A stretch of 64,000 nucleotides of DNA from an uncultured Kiloniellaceae bacterium (lineage in GTDB: Bacteria > Pseudomonadota > Alphaproteobacteria > Kiloniellales > Kiloniellaceae). Every line of letters starts with the position of its first letter. Position 1 is the stretch's first letter. Shown piece by piece: positions 57,408-64,000 of this stretch. Location: positions 186,001-250,000 of the forward strand of contig CANMQP010000001.1 in assembly GCA_947500035.1 (NCBI GenBank). The letters are read 5' to 3'. The notes beneath the pieces were generated by a model. That model made no database searches. It had not been told where the DNA came from and saw only the letters and a list, made by a program, of their open reading frames with translations. The position numbers and the translations under genes were made by a program.

Positions 57408-58169
57408 TTACCGCCGTTTTTCCCAAAGCGCTGAGATGATTCCATGCAGGGTATTTACCTCCTGCTCCGTCAGATCGGCGCGCTGAAACATGTTACGGAT
57501 GTTGCGCACCATGATGGGGGTTTTCTCGGGGGGATAAAGGAAGCCGGAGTCCTCCAGCGCTTTTTCGAGCCTCTGGAAGAAGTTGATCAGTTCGCCCTTG
57601 GTGGCCGGACGGGTCGAGTTGAGCACCAGCTCGCTGGCGGGTGTTTCATCGGCGGCCTGGAACCATTCGTAACCCACCAGCAAGACGGCCTGGGCCAGGT
57701 TCAGCGATGAGAAGCCAGGGTTCAGGGGCACTTCGAGGATCGTGTCCGCCAGGGCAATATCATCGTTCTTAAGGCCGGCGCGCTCGGGACCGAAGAGAAC
57801 ACCGACCGATCGCCCCTTTGAAAAGGCCTCACGCATTCCGCCAATGGCGGCGCGGGGTGTCTCGACGACCTTGGTCATGCCGCGAGCGCGCGCGGTCGTG
57901 GCATAGACCCGCTGCAGATCGGCGACGGCTTCGCCGGTCGTGGGGAACACCTTCGCCTCTTCCAGAACCAGCGTCGCGCCCGCCGCCGAGGCCTCGGCAT
58001 CCGGGTTCGGCCAGCCATCGCGCGGGGCAACCAGCCGGAGTTCGGTCAGGCCGCAATTGAGCATGGCCCGCGCGACCATGCCGATATTCTGCCCAAGCTG
58101 CGGATTGACCAGGATGACAGCAGGACCGCCCTGCATAAGTGCTTCGGTTTTGTTGGTTCCGGCCACCAT
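57408..58169 (-). CDS. trmJ: tRNA/rRNA 2'-O-methyltransferase TrmJ-like
   Basis: This is a SpoU/TrmH superfamily methyltransferase with a deep trefoil knot. The ATG at 58169 opens 253 residues 13 bp after the cimA stop. Motifs: GGPAVILVNPQLGQNIGMVA, VLFGPERAGLKNDDIALAD and NPGFSSLNLAQAVLLVGYEW. A C-terminal helical extension (about 165-250) fits TrmJ, which methylates position 32 of tRNAs. It forms an operon with the citramalate synthase gene. Confidence 0.87.
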   Translation of the reverse strand: MVAGTNKTEALMQGGPAVILVNPQLGQNIGMVARAMLNCGLTELRLVAPRDGWPNPDAEASAAGATLVLEEAKVFPTTGEAVADLQRVYATTARARGMTKVVETPRAAIGGMREAFSKGRSVGVLFGPERAGLKNDDIALADTILEVPLNPGFSSLNLAQAVLLVGYEWFQAADETPASELVLNSTRPATKGELINFFQRLEKALEDSGFLYPPEKTPIMVRNIRNMFQRADLTEQEVNTLHGIISALWEKRR

Positions 58170-58182
58170 TCGACCTCTGTCT

Positions 58183-59787
58183 TTACCGGCCCGACGGCAC
58201 GGCAGCACCGTCCTGCATCAGCTTCCAGGTAATGCCGTCGTGCAGAGCATTGAAGGACGCGTCGATGATGTTGGTGGAGACGCCGACCGTGGTCCAGCGG
58301 CGCCCCTCGCCATCCGCACTCTCGATCATCACCCGGGTCACGGCACCGGTCCCTGCGGCGGGAGTCAGGATACGGACCTTGAAGTCGACCAGGTGCATGT
58401 CCTCCAGGCTGGGATAGACCGGCACCAGGGCCTTGCGCAGAGCGGTATCCAGCGCGTTGACCGGACCGTTTCCATTGGCGACTTCCATCTTCGGCTGTCC
58501 GGAGACCTCCAGAGTCACAGTCGCTTCGGACTCAGTCACCAGCTCATTGCGTGCGTTCCAGCGCCTGTCATCCATGATCCGAAAGCGGTTGAGCGAAAAA
58601 TACTCCGGAACTGCGCCCAGCGCCCGTTGCGCCAGCAGTTCAAAACTCGCCTCGGCACCGTCGTAAGCGTAACCCTCATACTCCCGGGCCTTAACGTGCT
58701 CGACCAGGGAGGACACCTTCGCATCCCGACTGTCAATATTGATGCCGATCTCCCGCAGGCGCGCCAGAATGTTCGAGCGGCCGGCCTGGTCGGACACGAC
58801 AATATGCCGCTGATTGCCGACCAGGGCCGGATCGATATGCTCGTACGTCCGTGGATCCTTCTCCACGGCCGAAACATGCAACCCGCCCTTATGAGCAAAC
58901 GCACTTTCGCCCACGTAGGCGGAATTTCGTGCCGGCGCGCGGTTTAAACGCTCGTCCAGCAGATGCGAGATATGGGTCAGTTGTTTCAGGTGCTCATCCG
59001 ACACGCCGATATCGAAATCGGTCTTGAGCATCAGGGACGGGATCAACGAAACGATATTGGCATTACCGCAGCGCTCGCCCAGGCCGTTCAGCGTCCCCTG
59101 TACCTGACGGGCACCCGCCTTGACGGCCAGCAGCGAGTTGGCCACCGCGTTTTCGGTATCGTTGTGGCAGTGGATGCCCACATGGGTACCCGGGATCTCC
59201 TCGCAGACTTCCCCGACAATGCGCTCGATTTCCGCAGGCAAGGTACCTCCATTGGTGTCGCAGAGCACGACCCAGCGCGCCCCCGCGCCATACGCCGCTT
59301 TCAGGCAATCCATCGCAAATTGCCGATTGGACTTATAGCCGTCGAAGAAGTGCTCGGCATCGAACATGGCCTCGCCCTTACGGGTCAGGCAATGCGCGAC
59401 GGACTCTCCGATCATGTCGATGTTCTCGCTTTGCGAAATCCCGAGGGCCACGTCCACATGGAAGTCCCAGGCCTTTCCCACCATGCAGATGGCATCCGCC
59501 TTGGAATTCAGCAGCGCGGACAGACCCGGATCGTTCTCCGCGCTGCGCCCTGGACGCCGTGTCATGCCGAAGGCAACGAAACCGGCCTTTTCGAACGCGG
59601 GCGGATCCTTGAAAAAGGCATCGTCCGTGGGATTCGCGCCAGGCCAGCCCCCCTCGATGTAGTCGAGACCAATCGCATCCAGAGCCATGGAAATCGCAAT
59701 CTTGTCGGCAACTCCGAAATCAACGCCCTGAGTCTGCGCGCCATCGCGCAATGTGGAATCGAAGAGGTAGACACGATTGTCGGTCAT
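58183..59787 (-). CDS. cimA: (R)-citramalate synthase
   Basis: CimA condenses pyruvate and acetyl-CoA to citramalate, giving 2-oxobutyrate for isoleucine independently of threonine. The 534-residue protein has the HMGL-like TIM barrel (LFDSTLRDGAQTQGV, DYIEGGWPGANP, GTHVGIHCHNDTENAVANSL). A C-terminal allosteric domain includes VDFKVRILTPAAGTGAVTRV. GANPTDDAF and length favour CimA over 2-isopropylmalate synthase. trmJ follows 13 bp after the stop. Confidence 0.93.
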   Translation of the reverse strand: MTDNRVYLFDSTLRDGAQTQGVDFGVADKIAISMALDAIGLDYIEGGWPGANPTDDAFFKDPPAFEKAGFVAFGMTRRPGRSAENDPGLSALLNSKADAICMVGKAWDFHVDVALGISQSENIDMIGESVAHCLTRKGEAMFDAEHFFDGYKSNRQFAMDCLKAAYGAGARWVVLCDTNGGTLPAEIERIVGEVCEEIPGTHVGIHCHNDTENAVANSLLAVKAGARQVQGTLNGLGERCGNANIVSLIPSLMLKTDFDIGVSDEHLKQLTHISHLLDERLNRAPARNSAYVGESAFAHKGGLHVSAVEKDPRTYEHIDPALVGNQRHIVVSDQAGRSNILARLREIGINIDSRDAKVSSLVEHVKAREYEGYAYDGAEASFELLAQRALGAVPEYFSLNRFRIMDDRRWNARNELVTESEATVTLEVSGQPKMEVANGNGPVNALDTALRKALVPVYPSLEDMHLVDFKVRILTPAAGTGAVTRVMIESADGEGRRWTTVGVSTNIIDASFNALHDGITWKLMQDGAAVPSGR

Positions 59788-60035
59788 TGGTCCGTCACCA
59801 TGGATTGAATGCCCGCGCTATTCACCACATGGGCAGCGAAGCGTCAACGTTCGCGGCGCTGGCCCAAGGGAATGGTCTCATCATCATGCGCTGTCAATAC
59901 TTACCAATTATCTTGGTTAAAGTGCTCTACCTCTTCTCAAAACCACACGTATTCTTATTTTTATTTACAACAAGAGAAGCCGGAGGTTGTTTTCCCTTGA
60001 AAATATAGAAACACAGAGGCTAAAAGCCATTTGGA

Positions 60036-61514
60036 ATGCCGGAATTCGATGCTAGCATCGAAGAACGTCTACAATTCACGAAGACAGGTCCTATGAATCT
60101 CCGAAAAAGGCCGGAGATACTTGAAGAAATACAGCGTTTACGCAGCCGACTTCGACAACTTGAGCAAGAGAATTCCGATTGGCTTTCTGAGGTTGAAATC
60201 GAGCGAGCTTCCGCACAGCCGGAAGCTTCAAGCCCATCTGCGCCTCCGGCCCCCGCAGGCCTTTTGACCGAAGACCGCTTCGAAAACTCTCCCATCCCCA
60301 TGACCGATGAAGACTGGTCAGCCGCCAAGAAAATCGCCGACGACTTGCGGGCCAGGGGCGTATCGGACATTCGAAAGTATGTTCGAGTCCACCCGGAACT
60401 GCTTGCAGAACTCGCACCCGCCGTGAAAATCCTGGATGCCAATGCCGCAGCGGTGAGAACCTATAAGGCCGCCAGCAAGCAAGACCTGCTCGAGGCCTTT
60501 AACTCACCACCGGATCTGACCACCTACAACCCGGAAACAGGATTGTCTGATATCTTCGTCGAGCTGGTACAACGCTTCAGCGAAGGCGAAACACGGGTTG
60601 AGATGGAAGGCCCCGATAGCGCGCTGGACGGATCGATCATTTACATCCGCACCACGACTTCCATCGCAAAGGGCCGGGAGCACGACTGGGGCCGCGTTCT
60701 GCAGACGGTCGAGGACTTCACCGCCCGCAAGGCCGCGGAAGAGTCCCTGCAGATCGCCAAGAAACAGGCCGAGGACGCAAACCGGAGCAAATCCGAGTTC
60801 CTTGCCCGTATGAGCCACGACCTGCGCACGCCACTCAATGCTATCCTGGGATTTTCGGAAATCATCGAAAACGAAATCCTGGGTCCGATTTCCATCGAAG
60901 CTTACAAAAGCTACGCCCAGGATATTCATCACAGCGGCAGCCATTTGCTCGATCTGATCAACGACTTGCTGGACCTCTCAAAAATCGAGGCCGGACAGTA
61001 CGAGCTCTCGGAAACCAGAGTCGACCTGCCGGAAGTCGTGACGCAGGTCATGCGCCTGGTGGAGCCGGATGCCTTGAAGAAGCGCGTCCGCCTGAGATCC
61101 GAGGTTGCAGGCAACCTGCCCAATCTGCGTATCGATCCAAGGGCAACCCGGCAAATGCTCCTGAACCTCTTGTCCAATGCGGTCAAGTTTACGCCGGACG
61201 GCGGCGAGGTCTCTGTCGACGCATGCTTCGCCGCCGACGGCCTGGGCATTGCAATCCGTGACACCGGCATTGGAATCTCGCCGGAAAATCTCGGCCGCGT
61301 CTTTGAACCCTTTGCGCAGATCGAATACTCTGCACCCCATAGCTATCCAGCCAGGCGCCAACCCACGAAAACCCACCCCGGCACCGGCCTGGGTCTCTCT
61401 ATCGTAAAGGCTTTGATCGAGCTGCACGGCGGCAAGATTGAAATCGAAAGCGAGCTGGGCATAGGAACAACGGCCACCCTCAGATTCCCGAGAGAACGGA
61501 CCCTGCAGCTCTGA
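60036..61514 (+). CDS. Cytoplasmic sensor histidine kinase with PAS-like domain
   Basis: This 492-residue protein has a coiled-coil N-terminus (about 22-55), a PAS-like region (about 85-235) and the core [20 protein letters not shown] with phospho-acceptor His261. The ATPase domain has LLNLLSNAVKFTPDGG, DTGIGISPENL and GTGLGLSIVKALIEL. No membrane segment or signal peptide is present. The ATG at 60036 is the start used. An in-frame ATG at 60093 is an alternative. No response regulator is adjacent. The stimulus is unknown. Confidence 0.92.
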   Translation: MPEFDASIEERLQFTKTGPMNLRKRPEILEEIQRLRSRLRQLEQENSDWLSEVEIERASAQPEASSPSAPPAPAGLLTEDRFENSPIPMTDEDWSAAKKIADDLRARGVSDIRKYVRVHPELLAELAPAVKILDANAAAVRTYKAASKQDLLEAFNSPPDLTTYNPETGLSDIFVELVQRFSEGETRVEMEGPDSALDGSIIYIRTTTSIAKGREHDWGRVLQTVEDFTARKAAEESLQIAKKQAEDANRSKSEFLARMSHDLRTPLNAILGFSEIIENEILGPISIEAYKSYAQDIHHSGSHLLDLINDLLDLSKIEAGQYELSETRVDLPEVVTQVMRLVEPDALKKRVRLRSEVAGNLPNLRIDPRATRQMLLNLLSNAVKFTPDGGEVSVDACFAADGLGIAIRDTGIGISPENLGRVFEPFAQIEYSAPHSYPARRQPTKTHPGTGLGLSIVKALIELHGGKIEIESELGIGTTATLRFPRERTLQL

Positions 61515-61564
61515 ACAGAAGGCCACTCTCCTCTCGCTGCTCCATTAAAACCGTGCCTGCCGTC

Positions 61565-61780
61565 TTAGGTTTCACGCTCCGGCTCGTACACCAGCAGATC
61601 CCCCGGCTGGCATTCGAGGATTTCACAGATCTTGTCCAGGGTTTCGAAACGCATGCCCTTGACCTTCCCGGACTTGAGCAGGGAGATATTCTGCTCGGTG
61701 ATCCCGACATGGCGTGCAAGATCCTTTGAGCGCATCTTGCGCTTGGCGAGCATGATATCGAGGGTCACAACAATCGGCAT
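61565..61780 (-). CDS. XRE-family HTH regulator (YozG-like)
   Basis: This 71-residue protein is a small helix-turn-helix domain (MRSKDLARHVGITEQNISLL, then FETLDKICEILECQPGDLL). It lies 70 bp downstream of a DUF2975 membrane protein gene on the same strand. Pairing of DUF2975 with a YozG-type HTH protein occurs in many bacteria. The target is likely its own operon, by inference. Confidence 0.86.
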   Translation of the reverse strand: MPIVVTLDIMLAKRKMRSKDLARHVGITEQNISLLKSGKVKGMRFETLDKICEILECQPGDLLVYEPERET

Positions 61781-61850
61781 AATCAGGTCGGTTTCAGTCC
61801 TTGTTCAACGGCAGCGAAGGCAAGAGTTCGAATGCCATCCCATAACGCCC

Positions 61851-62513
61851 TCATATAAACGACCTGTTCTCGTCCGAGATTTTCGACGCCTCGCTGAGGA
61901 TTCGGCCCACCAACACGATAAGGAGCCCGATCACAATTGCAAAGGCGTCAAGTTCGCCGACACTTATGTAAGCTATCAGCGCTAAATCCGGAGCGCCGAA
62001 GGTCAGCGCGACCTCTCCCGGAGCAGCGGCAACGAGGATTGTCTTTAATAGCGTATAATCGGAGATGAAACCTACCGGCGCGAGGAAGGTGATCATCCAT
62101 CCGACCCGTCCCAGGCGAAGGGCGGAGATCTCGTTAAAGATCTCGCCGCGCCTGTAGCCCCGGAACAGCTCCCGCGCCCAGTAAAGGGCAAAGAGCGCCA
62201 GCACGTTGATAAGGTTCGAACTCAGGAAAATAACTGTGCGCGCCATCAGAGAATAACTCTCGGGTGCGGGATACTTCGGTTGTCCGGCCTCGAACACCGG
62301 CGCGAACTCCGGATTGGTCTCCAGGAAGGAATAGACAAAGGTGAGCAATACTTCATCTTCAGAAGACGCAAAAATCAGCGAATAGAGAGCGTCACCGCAA
62401 TACCAGACGATAACAGCCATCCCGATAAACGTCACAATCTCGGCGCCCCGCGCCCAGGAGCGTATCCGGCTCGTTGCCTGCACCCGCTCCGATAGCGTCT
62501 CGTGCATCATCAT
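61851..62513 (-). CDS. DUF2975 family membrane protein
   Basis: The start at 62513, the first of three consecutive ATG codons, follows GGAG by 9 bp. An earlier ATG at 62543 would add ten residues. The 220-residue protein has four hydrophobic segments (about 22-40, 82-102, 127-148 and 188-208) and LRLGRVGWMITFLAP, a DUF2975-like stretch. It probably forms a unit with the HTH regulator encoded just downstream, perhaps a membrane sensor for it. Function unknown. Confidence 0.8.
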   Translation of the reverse strand: MMMHETLSERVQATSRIRSWARGAEIVTFIGMAVIVWYCGDALYSLIFASSEDEVLLTFVYSFLETNPEFAPVFEAGQPKYPAPESYSLMARTVIFLSSNLINVLALFALYWARELFRGYRRGEIFNEISALRLGRVGWMITFLAPVGFISDYTLLKTILVAAAPGEVALTFGAPDLALIAYISVGELDAFAIVIGLLIVLVGRILSEASKISDENRSFI

Positions 62514-62719
62514 TAAAAGTCTCTCCAATTCGCGGCGCACCATGGGCCATCAAAAAAGTTTCGCACTTTCGAGCCGTCCAAGACGTGGTGCTTTCCGGCT
62601 CCACTCGGCAGCGCTCAAGGCACAAAAGATCTATAATTATTATTTTTCTTGTATTTTTTATTGCAAAACAATAATTACTTCTCATTCGACGAATGTATAG
62701 CGTCGTTTAACACATAGCA

Positions 62720-63475
62720 ATGGGATCTAAAATGAACTTCTTGAAGCGGGAACCCTCCCTTTCGAGCGCCGCCACTGCGGCCAATTCAGGGGCCAATTCA
62801 GGGGCCGAATCAGGGGCCGAATCAGGGGCCAAATCACACGCAAGCTCGATTCTCTTGGGCCTGGCAGCTCTTTTTCTGTCGCCGGCCACGGCTTCGGCGC
62901 AAGAGGCCAAAGACAATTGGACTGGACCCTACGTTGGGCTGACCCTTGGTTTGCAGGGAACCGCGGCGTCGATCGACAATGACGCCAATGGCGAAGACCT
63001 GGACCTGGATGACAGCGGTGTCGCGATCGGTCTTTTGGGTGGTTACAACTTCTCTCCCTTCGGCCGTTCCGAGAGCGGACAATGGCTGATCGGCGCCGAA
63101 GTTGATGCGCAGTTTCTGGGTAGTGACGATAGTGCGAACGACTCGGTCCTGGGCACCGCGACCCTCGACAGCAGCTGGGTCGCATCGACCCGCATCCGTG
63201 CCGGTTATGCCTGGGAGCACCTGCATCTCTACGGAACCGCGGGTCTTGCTCTGTCAGATATCCATGTTGAGACCGTGGGGGACGATGACGACGGCGTCCG
63301 TGCCGGATTGGCCCTGGGTCTCGGAGCCGAATACGCAATCGATGAAAACTGGTCGGGCCGTCTGGAAGGCATCAGCTATGGCTTCGGAGAGGACGACCGC
63401 CGGATTGCAGGATCGGACCGTGACATCGGCATTGGTGCCGCTGTGATCCGCATGGGCGTCTCGCGGCGCTTTTAA
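62720..63475 (+). CDS. Outer-membrane beta-barrel protein with long N-terminal region
   Basis: This 251-residue protein has an 8-stranded-type outer-membrane barrel (for example GPYVGLTLGLQG, VAIGLLGGYNF, LIGAEVDAQFLG) ending RMGVSRRF with the terminal Phe favoured by the Bam machine. Its signal sequence is unusual. The hydrophobic core SILLGLAALFLS and cleavage near ATASAQ come after some 42 residues that include a 12-bp DNA repeat (see 62779). Translation could also start at ATG 62732. A terminator follows. Confidence 0.87.
   Translation: MGSKMNFLKREPSLSSAATAANSGANSGAESGAESGAKSHASSILLGLAALFLSPATASAQEAKDNWTGPYVGLTLGLQGTAASIDNDANGEDLDLDDSGVAIGLLGGYNFSPFGRSESGQWLIGAEVDAQFLGSDDSANDSVLGTATLDSSWVASTRIRAGYAWEHLHLYGTAGLALSDIHVETVGDDDDGVRAGLALGLGAEYAIDENWSGRLEGISYGFGEDDRRIAGSDRDIGIGAAVIRMGVSRRF
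62779..62838 (+). repeat. 12-bp tandem repeat in the N-terminal codons of the barrel protein
   Basis: The unit GGCC(A/G)A(T/A)TCAGG occurs four times in a row at 62779-62826, with a diverged fifth copy to 62838. It encodes repeats of Ala-Asn/Glu-Ser-Gly in the n-region of the signal peptide. Being a multiple of three, copy-number change would keep the frame. Confidence 0.9.
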
Positions 63476-63500
63476 GCTCAACGACTGAAAGTCTTACCTC

Positions 63501-63547
63501 GAAGGGCGGACGGCTTGTCATTCTCAGCCGCCCGCCCTTCTTTATTT
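63501..63547 (+). terminator. Intrinsic terminator after the barrel gene
   Basis: GAAGGGCGG-A-CGGCT (63501-63515) pairs with AGCCG-C-CCGCCCTTC (63526-63540), followed by TTTATTT. It lies 25 bp after the stop of the barrel gene. Confidence 0.9.
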
Positions 63548-63646
63548 GCTTGATGCCTCCGGACAGGATTGGAGGTTCCCTCTTTCGTCCGCGCCGCTTT
63601 GCTCTATTTTACAGGAATCGCGAATTGATCCGGAGATTGACGCAAC

Positions 63647-64000
63647 GTGGAAACCGAACTGCAAGCCTGTTTCTCCCCTGACTATGCCTCTGCGCGTCAG
63701 AGGTTTCTTGCGCACTGCCGGCACCTCGGCTTGGAGGTCCGGTCATACCAGAACCCCAACTCAGGCCCTGAGGGAGAGGAGCTTGCGGCGGATACAGCAT
63801 GGGTTGGCAAGCAAGACGCGCGGAACGTTATCGTCACTTTATCGGCGACCCATGGCGTCGAAGGTTTCTGCGGGTCCGGCGCACAATTGGACTGGATGCG
63901 CAACAAAGGCCCGGAGAGCCTGCCCAACGACGTTGCGATGCTGATTATTCACGCGATCAATCCGCACGGTTTCGCCTGGCTGCGCCGGGTGACAGAAGAA
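63647..64000 (+). CDS. DUF2817 protein, 3' part beyond the window
   Basis: From GTG 63647 (GGAG 11 bp upstream) 118 codons run open to the end. The sequence IVTLSATHGVEGFCGSGAQ and IIHAINPHGFAW match DUF2817, whose H-x-x-E (HGVE) resembles the zinc site of M14/AstE-like carboxypeptidases. It may be a hydrolase, but the remaining ligands lie outside the window. Confidence 0.8.
   Translation, partial: METELQACFSPDYASARQRFLAHCRHLGLEVRSYQNPNSGPEGEELAADTAWVGKQDARNVIVTLSATHGVEGFCGSGAQLDWMRNKGPESLPNDVAMLIIHAINPHGFAWLRRVTEE

Overview
The window is chromosomal DNA from an alphaproteobacterium, probably of the Rhodospirillales in the broad sense. Most of it is ordinary GC-rich core genome. The assignment rests on gene order and lineage-typical small genes: rpsF-rpsR-rplI-dnaB-alr-mlaEF-radA-cvpA-purF, a purS-purQ-purL-bolA-grxD run, the zeta inhibitor of F1-ATPase (DUF1476), DUF2794 and DUF2937 proteins, and GANTC (CcrM-type) sites clustered before dnaB. 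There is no CRISPR array, prophage, transposase or rRNA operon.

Layout. At the left edge a minus-strand sensor kinase with a c-type heme motif runs off the window. Positions 1061-5603 (minus) hold the fatty-acid cluster fabD-fabG-acpP-fabF followed by mltG. Divergently, 5930-16733 (plus) holds ribosomal proteins S6, S18 and L9, the replicative helicase DnaB, alanine racemase, the lipid-transport pair MlaE/MlaF, RadA, CvpA, PurF, a DUF2937 protein and an SDR. Positions 16736-17793 (minus) hold a two-gene unit, an ArsI/CadI-like dioxygenase plus a SigZ-like sigma factor, both rich in vicinal cysteines. Next come der-bamB-yfgM (minus) and a stretch of single genes: a lipoprotein, DUF2794, a glyoxalase-II-like hydrolase, a CPA2 antiporter, a diguanylate cyclase, SlyX, a double-DUF427 protein and a SulP-STAS-cNMP transporter. 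Positions 32109-39630 (minus) carry guaA, a GNAT, an RsmB-like methyltransferase, guaB, rlmE and ppx/gppA. A tRNA-Gln(CTG) at 39847-39920 is followed by a low-GC CPBP protease gene and then purB. Positions 42588-52907 contain a double NTF2-like protein, the zeta subunit, NRDE and EamA proteins, purC, an NrtS-like chemoreceptor, mlaC, purS-purQ-purL, bolA and grxD. The right end has a Mn-transporter-like protein, a methyltransferase, rpsD, a second EamA transporter with an apparent CTG start, an orphan low-GC gene, cimA-trmJ, a cytoplasmic histidine kinase, a DUF2975/HTH pair, an outer-membrane beta-barrel protein and the start of a DUF2817 protein.

Themes. Eight purine-synthesis genes lie in separate blocks (purF, guaA, guaB, purB, purC, purS, purQ, purL). 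Cell-envelope functions recur: fatty-acid synthesis, MltG, Alr, the Mla parts and BamB/YfgM. The least ordinary loci are the sensory and regulatory ones: the heme kinase, the NrtS-type receptor, the CadI/SigZ pair, a three-part mutually exclusive hairpin between fabD and rpsF, and the GANTC cluster before dnaB. I see no clear multi-gene system that is wholly new. The CadI/SigZ unit and the NrtS chemoreceptor are the best candidates for under-described biology.
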